Source: Eubacteriales bacterium
GTDB taxonomy: Bacteria > Bacillota > Clostridia > Oscillospirales > Oscillospiraceae
Length of the DNA: 64,000 bases
Direction of reading: 5' to 3'
Assembly (NCBI GenBank): GCA_030536515.1
Contig: JAUNPV010000014.1
Location: 1-64,000, forward strand
Part shown: positions 1 to 7,157 of the stretch, one piece after another
How positions within the stretch are numbered: the stretch's first letter is position 1
How the letters are laid out: each line of letters begins with the position of its first letter
The notes under the pieces: model-generated
Told to the model about the DNA's origin: nothing
Seen by the model: only the letters and a program-made list of their open reading frames with translations
The model's database searches: none
Translations under genes and position numbers: made by a program

Positions 1-71
1 GCCTGCTGACAGGTATCGTTATCCACCTGGAGGCACGAACCGATACAACAGTTAAGGTTGCCACCCGCATT

Positions 72-309
72 CCTCATCCGTCACGGCTATCGCCGTGCCA
101 CCTTCCCCCCGGGGGAAGGTATTGGGGGCCCTGTAGGGGCGGGATATCATCCCGCCCGTCGGCCCCCGGCGAGGGGGCCGCTTTCCGGTACTGCGGCTTG
201 CGCCGCCTGATTTGCCCAGGGCAAATCAGCGGGAGGGATAATATCCCTCCCCTACGGGTGCGGGGGAAGGCTTTGGGCCCCTCCGTAGGGGAGGGTCACT
301 GACCCTCCC
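72..309. repeat. Cluster of short palindromic repeats
   Basis: This gene-free stretch is packed with dispersed repeats found elsewhere in the window. Positions 72-119 are a CCTCATCCG...GGGGGAAGG unit. Positions 133-157, 231-255 and 285-309 are hairpins tagged by GTAGGG (or CCCTAC on the other strand), each with a different stem. A palindrome lies at 211-228. No gene with a ribosome-binding site is visible in 1-520. Confidence 0.75.
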
Positions 310-334
310 GTCGGCCCCCGGCGAGGGGGCCGTA

Positions 335-366
335 AAAACGCCTGCCCTGATTGGGCAGGCGTTTTA
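335..366. terminator. Bidirectional rho-independent terminator
   Basis: A perfect 13-bp inverted repeat (AAAACGCCTGCCC and its complement) with a 5-nt loop, flanked by T-runs on both strands. It lies downstream of tmcAL on the minus strand. Confidence 0.75.
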
Positions 367-520
367 AGTTGGGCAGTTCGTTGCTTGGAACGCTCACTTT
401 ACGAAGGTTTATCCGAAAATTCTGAACGAATTTTCGGCGGGAGGGAGGTGCTGCGCGCAGCGCATCAAAATCTAACGATTGCCGGTGGCAATCGCTCCAT
501 AATTCATAGATGACCCTCCC

Positions 521-1669
521 CTACAGGGTGCGTTCGTAAGACACCCTTCTTCGCACCTCCGTCCCCGGTGCCTCCGGGCCGTCCACGGCGAACAGGCCGT
601 ACAAATCCCCGGCCCGCTGTTCCAACTGCCAGTAGGGGTGGTCGGGTGCTTCCCCCGCATTGAGGAAGAAGCCCTCCTTTTTCACGCCGCTTAAAATCCC
701 ACGGCCCACGTCGTTGAAGGCCAGGACCCGGGCGTAGGGCAGGGGGGCGGCCATGGCCTCCGCCGTGATGCCGAGAAAGGCGCACATCACCATCCGGTCC
801 AGCCGGGACCGGGTGTAGCGCTTGGATTTTGCCGCCGTAAGAATATCCTCCAGGGTGTTTTCCGCCCGGCAGGCGTGCATGAGTTTCCGCCACAGGCCCT
901 CGGAGCCGAAGGGCAGAGCCGCAAATTCCGCATCCGTCATGGTCCGCAGCTTCCCCAGTACCGCCCGTTCTCCCGGGGCCATACTGTGAAGCGCCGCGCC
1001 TTCGAAGATTTTCCGGGCGGCCTCCGGCACACAGAAGCGCCAGTTGTGCCGGTTCAGCATCAGCTTTCGGACGGCGGTGGCGGAGGGGCTGTCCTCCTGA
1101 GGAATCTCGGCGTGGTAATCCCCGGGCCGGTGGATGGGGAAAATCTCCATCGCCGTCCCGGATTCCAGAATGGCCTTGCAGTATTCCACTCCCAGAATGT
1201 CGTTGGGCGATTTCACCCCGGGCAGACCCAGGGCCTCCAGCGCCGCCTGACGGGCCGCCGGGAAGGAAAGCCCCCGGTCCAGGCCTTGTCTGAGCAGCGG
1301 GGGAAAGGCAGGCCCCAGCAGGGCAGAGGCGGTGTCCGTGAGGACCCCGGCATCGGCAGTTTCCGACCCGAAGCACAGGGTATCGCAGAGCTTCCTCAGC
1401 ACCTTAACGCCTCCCCGGGCGAAGCCCTCCGCCGAGTTCAGGGCCGCCGTGATGGGAAGCTCCACCACCAGGTCCGCCCCGCAGGTCAGGGCGGCCTTCG
1501 CCCGGAGGGACTTGTCCACAATGGCCGGGGCCCCCCGCTGGACAAAATTGCCGCTCATGGCGCAGACCACGGCGGTGTCCGGGCCGAATGCCTCCCGGAT
1601 TTTGACAATCTGCCGCCGATGGCCCAGGTGGAGGGGGTTATATTCGCAGATTATGCCGACGGCTTTCAA
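521..1669 (-). CDS. tmcAL: tRNA(Met) cytidine acetate ligase (TmcAL)
   Basis: TmcAL installs N4-acetylcytidine at the wobble base of elongator tRNA-Met using acetate and ATP, as known for B. subtilis YlbM. The 382-residue product opens with a nucleotidyltransferase N-terminus: EYNPLH then an HLGH (HIGH-like) motif at residues 14-17. SPNDILGVEY near residue 155 is typical of the family. Length matches the usual ~400 residues. The start is TTG at 1669, preceded by AAAGGAGGG with 7-nt spacing. The stop TAG is formed by the edge of a GTAGGG repeat at 511-524. It is divergent from ackA, and acetate is the shared metabolite, though that link is only suggestive. Confidence 0.93.
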   Translation of the reverse strand: MKAVGIICEYNPLHLGHRRQIVKIREAFGPDTAVVCAMSGNFVQRGAPAIVDKSLRAKAALTCGADLVVELPITAALNSAEGFARGGVKVLRKLCDTLCFGSETADAGVLTDTASALLGPAFPPLLRQGLDRGLSFPAARQAALEALGLPGVKSPNDILGVEYCKAILESGTAMEIFPIHRPGDYHAEIPQEDSPSATAVRKLMLNRHNWRFCVPEAARKIFEGAALHSMAPGERAVLGKLRTMTDAEFAALPFGSEGLWRKLMHACRAENTLEDILTAAKSKRYTRSRLDRMVMCAFLGITAEAMAAPLPYARVLAFNDVGRGILSGVKKEGFFLNAGEAPDHPYWQLEQRAGDLYGLFAVDGPEAPGTEVRRRVSYERTL

Positions 1670-1707
1670 AAAAATCCCTCCTTTGTGAAAAAATTTCCTG
1701 ATAGGGG

Positions 1708-1736
1708 TTGAGAAATGAAGGAAAATGGACTATAAT
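1708..1736 (+). promoter_or_regulatory. Sigma-A-type promoter of ackA
   Basis: TTGAGA at 1708-1713 and TATAAT at 1731-1736 with a 17-bp spacer, about 90 bp upstream of the ackA start. The ackA ribosome-binding site is AGGAGG just before 1827. Confidence 0.8.
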
Positions 1737-1826
1737 AGATTCAGCTATGAGCGCAGCTTCATCTGTGCATTATCATAACACGTTTTACCGAAAAAGAAAA
1801 TATTTATTTAGGAGGCAATTTCCCCA

Positions 1827-3017
1827 ATGAATGTTCTGATTATCAATGCCGGCTCTTCCAGCCTGAAGTACCAGCTGATGAATCCCGAGACCGGCGACGT
1901 GTCCGCCAAGGGCCTGTGCGAGCGCATCTACATCGACGGCCGCCTGACCCACAAGGTCGGCGACAAGAAGGTCGTCAAGGACATCCCCATGCCCACCCAC
2001 TCCGAGGCCATCGCTGCCGTTCTGGACATCCTGGTGGACCCTGTTGACGGTGTCATCAAGTCCACCGATGAAATCGACGCTGTGGGCCACCGTGTGCTGC
2101 ACGGCGGCATGGAGTTCTTCGACTCCTGCATCATCAACGACGAGGTCATCAAGGCCATCGAAAAGTGCATCCCCCTGGGCCCCCTCCACAACCCCGCCAA
2201 CCTGATGGGCATTCGGGCCTGCCAGGCTGTCATGCCCAGCACCCCCCAGGTGGCCGTGTTCGACACCGCCTTCCACATGACCATGCCTCCCGTCGCCTAC
2301 CGCTACGCCATCCCCACTGAGTATTACGAGAACGACTCCATCCGCCGCTACGGCTTCCACGGCACCTCTCACAAGTACGTCACCAAGCGTGCCATTGAGC
2401 TGATGGGCCGCAAGGACATGAAGCTCATCAACTGCCACCTGGGCAACGGCTCCTCCCTGTCCGCTGTCAAGGACGGCAAGTGCCAGGATACCTCCATGGG
2501 CCTGACCCCTCTGGCCGGTGTGCCCATGGGCACCCGCTCCGGCGACCTGGACGCCGCCGTGGTCCAGTTCATTATGAACAAGTACAACATGACCGCCGAC
2601 GAGTGCCTGAATATGCTCAACAAGAAGTCCGGCGTGCTGGCCCTGTCCGGCGTGTCCTCTGACTTCCGTGACATCGAGGGCGAGGCCGACAAGGGCAACG
2701 AGGCCTGCGCTCTGGCGCTGGACAAGTTCGCCTACGAGACCCGCAAGTACATCGGCTCCTACGCTGCCGCTCTGGGCGGCCTGGACTGCCTGGTGTTCAC
2801 CGCCGGTGTGGGCGAGAACTCCGCCGAAATGCGTGAGCGCATCTGCCAGGGCCTGGAGTATCTGGGCGTGAAGATTGACCCCGTCAAGAACAACGTCCGT
2901 GGCAAGGAGGCTGTCATCTCCGCCGACGACTCCAGAGTCACCGTCTGGGTCATCCCCACCAACGAGGAGCTGATGATCGCCCAGGACACCGCCGAGCTGG
3001 TCAACGCTGCCAAGTAA
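1827..3017 (+). CDS. ackA: Acetate kinase
   Basis: Converts acetyl phosphate plus ADP to acetate plus ATP, the substrate-level phosphorylation step of fermentative acetate production in the cytosol. The 396-residue length is normal. Family signatures are visible: NAGSSSLK at residues 7-14, GHRVLHGG near 86, FDTAFH near 147, GFHGTSH near 176, HLGNGSS near 206 and the C-terminal PTNEEL. An AGGAGG site precedes the ATG. No pta gene is adjacent, so the phosphotransacetylase partner must be elsewhere. The gene has its own consensus promoter and terminator, so it is monocistronic. Its C-ending codon choice suggests high expression. Confidence 0.98.
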   Translation: MNVLIINAGSSSLKYQLMNPETGDVSAKGLCERIYIDGRLTHKVGDKKVVKDIPMPTHSEAIAAVLDILVDPVDGVIKSTDEIDAVGHRVLHGGMEFFDSCIINDEVIKAIEKCIPLGPLHNPANLMGIRACQAVMPSTPQVAVFDTAFHMTMPPVAYRYAIPTEYYENDSIRRYGFHGTSHKYVTKRAIELMGRKDMKLINCHLGNGSSLSAVKDGKCQDTSMGLTPLAGVPMGTRSGDLDAAVVQFIMNKYNMTADECLNMLNKKSGVLALSGVSSDFRDIEGEADKGNEACALALDKFAYETRKYIGSYAAALGGLDCLVFTAGVGENSAEMRERICQGLEYLGVKIDPVKNNVRGKEAVISADDSRVTVWVIPTNEELMIAQDTAELVNAAK

Positions 3018-3029
3018 GGCGATTTACCC

Positions 3030-3060
3030 AAGAGCCGCCGCTTATCTGCGGCGGCTCTTT
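3030..3060 (+). terminator. Terminator of ackA
   Basis: Hairpin AAGAGCCGCCGC/GCGGCGGCTCTT with a 6-nt loop directly after the ackA stop, ending in a short T-run. Confidence 0.8.
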
Positions 3061-3138
3061 CCCATATGGATGCGCAGGGGAGGGGCCCCCTCCCGCCGCA
3101 CTGCCCCATTTTGACCGCTCAAAATGGATTAGATAGGC

Positions 3139-3163
3139 GGACAGCCGCAAGGGCTGTCCCTAC
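3139..3163 (+). repeat. GGACAGCC...GGCTGTCCCTAC hairpin repeat
   Basis: Short palindrome ending CCCTAC, identical in core to copies at 8680-8704, 42416-42440 and 46687-46711. It sits immediately upstream of the ribosome-binding site of the APH-like gene. Confidence 0.8.
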
Positions 3164-3176
3164 GGAAAGGAAGAAA

Positions 3177-4175
3177 ATGGAAAAAGAACAATTACAGCAG
3201 CTTTTCTCAAAATTCGGCAAAGCCTTCCGGGAGGTGACGAGCTTTATTGACTCCTCCCACGGCGAGCAGGACCGGCGGCTGAATTACATTCTGGACGATG
3301 CTTACGTGCTGAAGCTCAACTCCCCGGTGTCCATGTGGGAGGAACGCTTGCAGCAGATTGCCCGGCTGACGGACCGCTACCGTGCCATCGGCGTCTACTG
3401 CCCCCGGCTCATCCCGGCTCTGGGCGGCGGCTACAGCGTGATGCACGAGGGCCTGGTCTGCTATGTGGAGGAGTACGCCCAATACCCCATCTGCGGCGAG
3501 GAAGTAGTGCTTCCCCGCAGTGAGGTCATTGCCCACCTGGGGACCCTGGCGGCGAGATTTTCCGGGGTGGATTTGACCGATATCCATTCCATGTGGAGCA
3601 TCATCGACCTGGCCCCGCTGGATGGGGACGTTGACGAGAAGCAGGAAAATGCCAACCTGCTGACAAAGGCTCTGGAGGAAGCCGGGGAGGGGGCGCTTGC
3701 CCGGCAGGTGGCGGATTTCAATGAAGCCCTCCGCCGGAGAATCCTGGAGGATTTCCGGGCGCTTCCCCGGTGCGTGTTCCAGGGGGACCTGAACAGCGCC
3801 AACTACCTGCACAGCGGCGGCCATTTTGCCGGGCTGATTGACTTCAATATGTCCGGCACCGATGTGAACATCAACGTGTTTGCCAATGAAACCAACGACT
3901 TCCCCGATGATGAGCAGCTGGACCAAATGACCGTCCCGGAAATTCTGGAAGGGATGAAGCAGGAGCAGGCAAGACTGCTGGACGTGATTTGGAAATCCTA
4001 CACCATGAACGACCTGGAGCAGAAGCAGCTGCCCTGCTTCCAGAAGCTCTGCGACCTGTTCCAGTGGCCCAACGTATGCAGCCTTCGCAGATGGCTGAAG
4101 GACGACGCCCGCCGGGACAAGGCCCTGGCCCTGATTCGGGGGATTATGCAAGAAAAACAGGAGGAAACAATATGA
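3177..4175 (+). CDS. Aminoglycoside phosphotransferase (APH)-fold kinase family protein
   Basis: A 332-residue protein of the APH/choline-kinase superfamily. Near residue 203 it has CVFQGDLNSANYL, where the usual catalytic HGD is QGD, followed by a metal-binding FAGLIDF motif. The His-to-Gln change in the catalytic loop makes the reaction uncertain; the substrate could be a small alcohol, sugar or amino-group compound. The start at 3177 is chosen because AAGGAAG lies just upstream and longer reading would run into the 3139-3163 repeat. Its stop overlaps the pepT start (ATGA), so the two genes are translationally coupled. That suggests a role linked to peptide use, but resistance activity is not indicated. 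Confidence 0.75.
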   Translation: MEKEQLQQLFSKFGKAFREVTSFIDSSHGEQDRRLNYILDDAYVLKLNSPVSMWEERLQQIARLTDRYRAIGVYCPRLIPALGGGYSVMHEGLVCYVEEYAQYPICGEEVVLPRSEVIAHLGTLAARFSGVDLTDIHSMWSIIDLAPLDGDVDEKQENANLLTKALEEAGEGALARQVADFNEALRRRILEDFRALPRCVFQGDLNSANYLHSGGHFAGLIDFNMSGTDVNINVFANETNDFPDDEQLDQMTVPEILEGMKQEQARLLDVIWKSYTMNDLEQKQLPCFQKLCDLFQWPNVCSLRRWLKDDARRDKALALIRGIMQEKQEETI

Positions 4176-5377
4176 ACGTAACTGAGCGCTTTCTGAAATA
4201 CGTGTCCTTTGACACCCAGTCGGACGAAAGCTCCGAAACCGTCCCCTCCACCGCCAAGCAGAAGCTCCTGGGGGCCTATCTGGTGGAGGAAATGCAGGCC
4301 ATGGGCATTGCGGATGCCCGGATGGATGAATTTGGCTATGTCTACGGCTCCGTCCCCGGGGACCCCAGCCTTCCCGCCATCGGCCTCATCGCCCATATGG
4401 ACACCTCCCCGGACTGCTCCGGGGCTGACATCAAGGCCCGCATCGAGGCCTACAACGGCGGAGATATCTGTCTGAACGCCGGGAAGGACATCTGGCTCCG
4501 GGCGGCTGACTATCCGGCTCTGCAAAACCACGTGGGCAAGCACCTGATTGTCACCGACGGCACCACATTGCTGGGCGCTGACGACAAGGCCGGTGTGGCG
4601 GAGATTATGGCCGCCGCCGAAATTCTGCTGAAGCAGCAGGGGCGGCACGCCACCCTGAAAATCGGCTTCACCCCCGACGAGGAAATCGGCAGCGGCGCAG
4701 ACCACTTTGACATTCCCGGCTTCGCCGCCGACTACGCCTACACCGCCGACGGCGGCCCCATCGGCGAGATTGAGTACGAAAACTTCAACGCCGCCGGGGC
4801 GAAGGTCACCTTCCGGGGGCTGAACATCCACCCCGGCTCCGCCAAGGACAAGATGGTCAACTCCCAGCTCATCGCCATGGAGTATAACGCCCTGCTGCCC
4901 GTCCACCAGCGGCCCGACGCCACCGCCGGCTACGAGGGCTTCCTCCACCTGACGGATATGCACGGCGAGGTGGAGCGCACCGAGCTGCGCTACATCATCC
5001 GGGACCACGACCTGGACAAATTCCGGGAAAAGAAGGCCCTCATGGCCGAAGCCGCCGCCTTCCTGAACCGGAAATACGGGGAGGGCACCGTGGAGCTGGC
5101 GGTGAAGGACAGCTATTTCAACATGAAAAAGTGCATCGAGCCCTGTATGTACGTGGTGGACCGGGCCAAGCGGGCCATGGCCGCCGTGGGCATGACCCCG
5201 GTGGAGGTCCCCATCCGGGGCGGCACCGACGGCGCCCGCCTCAGCTACGAGGGCCTGCCCTGCCCCAACCTGTGCACCGGCGGCGACAACTACCACGGCC
5301 GCTTCGAGTTCATCCCTGTGGAGGACATGGAAAAGTGCGTGGAAATGCTGGTGGAAATTCTCAGCAGCGCAGAATAA
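4172..5377 (+). CDS. pepT: Peptidase T (tripeptide aminopeptidase)
   Basis: Cytosolic M20-family metallopeptidase that removes N-terminal residues from tripeptides. The 401-residue protein shows the di-zinc core in order: IAHMDTSPD (residues ~73-81), GADDKAGVAEIM (~135), TPDEEIGSG (~170), ADGG (~192) and RGGTDGARLS (~350). Length matches PepT (~408). The ATG at 4172 overlaps the stop of the upstream kinase gene by the ATGA arrangement and has AGGAGGAA upstream. A strong terminator follows at 5538. Confidence 0.96.
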   Translation: MNVTERFLKYVSFDTQSDESSETVPSTAKQKLLGAYLVEEMQAMGIADARMDEFGYVYGSVPGDPSLPAIGLIAHMDTSPDCSGADIKARIEAYNGGDICLNAGKDIWLRAADYPALQNHVGKHLIVTDGTTLLGADDKAGVAEIMAAAEILLKQQGRHATLKIGFTPDEEIGSGADHFDIPGFAADYAYTADGGPIGEIEYENFNAAGAKVTFRGLNIHPGSAKDKMVNSQLIAMEYNALLPVHQRPDATAGYEGFLHLTDMHGEVERTELRYIIRDHDLDKFREKKALMAEAAAFLNRKYGEGTVELAVKDSYFNMKKCIEPCMYVVDRAKRAMAAVGMTPVEVPIRGGTDGARLSYEGLPCPNLCTGGDNYHGRFEFIPVEDMEKCVEMLVEILSSAE

Positions 5378-5410
5378 TACTATGTGCTTATCGGTTTCTC
5401 AGCAAAGACT

Positions 5411-5436
5411 GTAGGGCGGCCTGACCTCAGGCCGCC
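5411..5436 (+). repeat. GTAGGG-tagged hairpin (GGCGGCCTG stem)
   Basis: GTAGGGCGGCCTG followed by its stem complement; one of several copies of this stem version (see 13187, 37965, 43595, 57652). A single degenerate half of the CATTGCGA repeat (TGCAATGACAAG) lies nearby at about 5499-5510. Confidence 0.7.
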
Positions 5437-5537
5437 ACCCCTGTTTTCCACCTGAAAACAGGGGAAACAGATTTCCACACCAGGAAAACGGACTGGCTTG
5501 CAATGACAAGCTGAGCTAACCCGATAAGCACAAAACG

Positions 5538-5578
5538 AAAACATCCTGTCCGGCAACCGCTCGGACAGGATGTTTTTT
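5538..5578. terminator. Bidirectional terminator between convergent genes
   Basis: AAAACATCCTGTCC stem with a 13-nt loop and T6 on the plus strand. It separates pepT (plus) from the small membrane gene ending at 5578 (minus). Confidence 0.85.
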
Positions 5579-5892
5579 CAAATTGTAAGGAGTCCGGCCA
5601 CCAGGGCGCAGGAAATCAGGAATCGGACCACATGGTGCATCAAATGGAAGTGTCCGCTTTTCAGCCCGTTCATCACCGCAGCCATGCAGACGGCCAGCGC
5701 ACCTACCACGGCGGCCACGGCCACACCCGGCAGATTCAGCAGCTTCAAAATTCCGGCGGCTGTCAGCAGGAGCCCGCCGCACAGCATGATGACCATGGGG
5801 ACACGCTTTTCCCTGTCCTTTCTCTGCGACAGCGGCGCAGCAGCGGACAGCAGACCGTAAAGGATTGTGATGACGCAAACGGTTATCTTCAT
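5578..5892 (-). CDS. Small four-helix membrane protein of unknown function
   Basis: A 104-residue, almost wholly hydrophobic protein with four predicted membrane helices (about residues 3-20, 32-53, 55-77 and 86-104) and a short charged loop (QRKDREKR) after the first. No catalytic motif is seen and I do not recognise the family. The ATG at 5892 has AGGAGG 7 nt upstream. The last codons reach into the bidirectional terminator at 5538-5578. It follows the gene ending at 5939 on the same strand with a ~46-nt gap, so the two may be cotranscribed. Confidence 0.7.
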   Translation of the reverse strand: MKITVCVITILYGLLSAAAPLSQRKDREKRVPMVIMLCGGLLLTAAGILKLLNLPGVAVAAVVGALAVCMAAVMNGLKSGHFHLMHHVVRFLISCALVAGLLTI

Positions 5893-5938
5893 CCTGCGTT
5901 CCTCCTTCCCGGTTATCAGGCCCGGCTTTTACGTGAAA

Positions 5939-6265
5939 TTACTCGGCGAAGTCATTCTCCTCGGCAACGGGCTCGTTGGCGGGGGCGGGGTCCTGGACGG
6001 GGGCCTCCTGGGCGGGAGCTTCCTCGGCAGGGGCTTCTTCGGTTTCCTGGGGCTCCTGGGCAGGGGCGTCCTCCACGGGGGCCTCGGCGAACTCGCCGTC
6101 GTCTGCGGCGCAGGTGCAGTCACAGGCGGGGCACTTGGGCAGGGATTCCATCAGGCGCTTGGCCCAGGCAACGATCCGGTCGCCGTAGGTGGCAACCACA
6201 TAGACCACGCCGGCAACGGCGGCCAGGGCGGTGATGATTTTGACAATGGTGTTCAGGGTTTTCAT
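5939..6265 (-). CDS. Small membrane-anchored acidic protein with Ala/Pro/Glu tail
   Basis: The 108-residue product has one N-terminal membrane helix (about residues 5-25), then CPACDCTC near residue 45 (four cysteines in eight residues), then about 55 residues made almost only of A, P, E and D in short degenerate repeats such as EAPAQE. The tail resembles an extended spacer rather than a folded domain. The cysteine cluster could bind metal or form disulfides. The family is not recognised. A GGAGG site precedes the ATG and a consensus promoter lies at 6301-6329. Confidence 0.7.
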   Translation of the reverse strand: MKTLNTIVKIITALAAVAGVVYVVATYGDRIVAWAKRLMESLPKCPACDCTCAADDGEFAEAPVEDAPAQEPQETEEAPAEEAPAQEAPVQDPAPANEPVAEENDFAE

Positions 6266-6300
6266 AAAAATCGACCTCCGATCATTTATCTGTACCTACC

Positions 6301-6329
6301 AGTATAACCAAAACCTGGGGAAAAAGCAA
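6301..6329 (-). promoter_or_regulatory. Promoter for the 6265 and 5892 genes
   Basis: On the minus strand TTGCTT (6324-6329) and TATACT (6301-6306) with a 17-bp spacer, 36 bp before the start at 6265. Confidence 0.7.
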
Positions 6330-6357
6330 GACTAAATCAGCACTTTCCCGGATTTTT

Positions 6358-7155
6358 TTACACATAGCCGTACATTCCCCGGACGCTGACCTCTCCGGCG
6401 TTGACCGCCTCCCGGGTGCCGTCCTCAAATTCCACCACCAGGGCCCCCTGATCGTCTACGTCCAGGGCGTGGCCGTGGCGGACCTCCGGCCCCCGGACCA
6501 GGGATACATCCTGGCCGATGGTGATGCAGTCTCTGCGGTACCGGGCCAGAAGCTCCGGGCGGCGGGTCAGCAGGGAGTCACTCAGTGACCAAAAGCCCTC
6601 CATCATGGCGGCGGCCACGGCCCCCCGGTCTACCCCATGGCCCAGGGCCATGGCCAGGGACCCGGCGGTGGCCTGAATGGCGGGGGAAAAGTCGGCGGGG
6701 GCTTGCAGACAGTTGACACCCACGCCCACAATGGCCCAATCGACCTGCCCCTGGGGGGTGAGGCTCAGCTGGGTGAGGATGCCCGCCAGCTTCCGCTTGC
6801 CCAGCACCAAATCGTTGGTCCACTTGATGCCCGGGCGGAGGCCGGTGACCTTCTCCAGAGCGTCGCACATGGCCACCCCGGTGGCGCAGGTCAGGTGCAT
6901 CAGTTCCCCGGGGCCGCAGTCCGGCCGCAGGAGGATGCTCATGTAAATGCCCATCCCGGCGGGGGAGTCAAAGGACCGGCCCAGGCGGCCCCGGCCGCCG
7001 GTCTGCCGGTCGGCCAGCAGCACAGTGCCGTGAGGCGCACCCTGCCGGGCCAGCTGGACCAGCCGGTCGTTGGTGGAGTCCAGCTCGGGGAAAAACTGAA
7101 ACCGGTCCCGCCAGGGATAGTCCGGGGACAGATGGGATAAAACCGAATCTTTCAT
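6358..7155 (-). CDS. birA: Biotin--[acetyl-CoA-carboxylase] ligase
   Basis: Activates biotin to biotinyl-AMP and transfers it to the carrier lysine of biotin-dependent carboxylases. The 265-residue protein is a group I (catalytic-only) BirA: it lacks the N-terminal winged-helix repressor domain. The adenylate-binding motif GGRGRLGR is at residues 53-60 and KWTNDL near 110. A short SH3-like C-terminal domain ends the protein. The start lies 2 nt after the stop of the upstream membrane protein gene, so the two are cotranscribed. No biotin biosynthesis genes are visible nearby. Confidence 0.94.
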   Translation of the reverse strand: MKDSVLSHLSPDYPWRDRFQFFPELDSTNDRLVQLARQGAPHGTVLLADRQTGGRGRLGRSFDSPAGMGIYMSILLRPDCGPGELMHLTCATGVAMCDALEKVTGLRPGIKWTNDLVLGKRKLAGILTQLSLTPQGQVDWAIVGVGVNCLQAPADFSPAIQATAGSLAMALGHGVDRGAVAAAMMEGFWSLSDSLLTRRPELLARYRRDCITIGQDVSLVRGPEVRHGHALDVDDQGALVVEFEDGTREAVNAGEVSVRGMYGYV

Positions 7156-7157
7156 AC

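Noticed and set aside
875-1711. Long plus-strand frame opposite tmcAL
   Set aside because: It is antisense to a well-supported gene, Gly/Arg/Pro-rich as expected from GC-rich shadow frames, and lacks a ribosome-binding site or family motif.
3998-5296. 432-codon minus-strand frame opposite pepT
   Set aside because: Val/Gly/His-rich shadow of a GC-rich gene; pepT has full catalytic motifs on the other strand.
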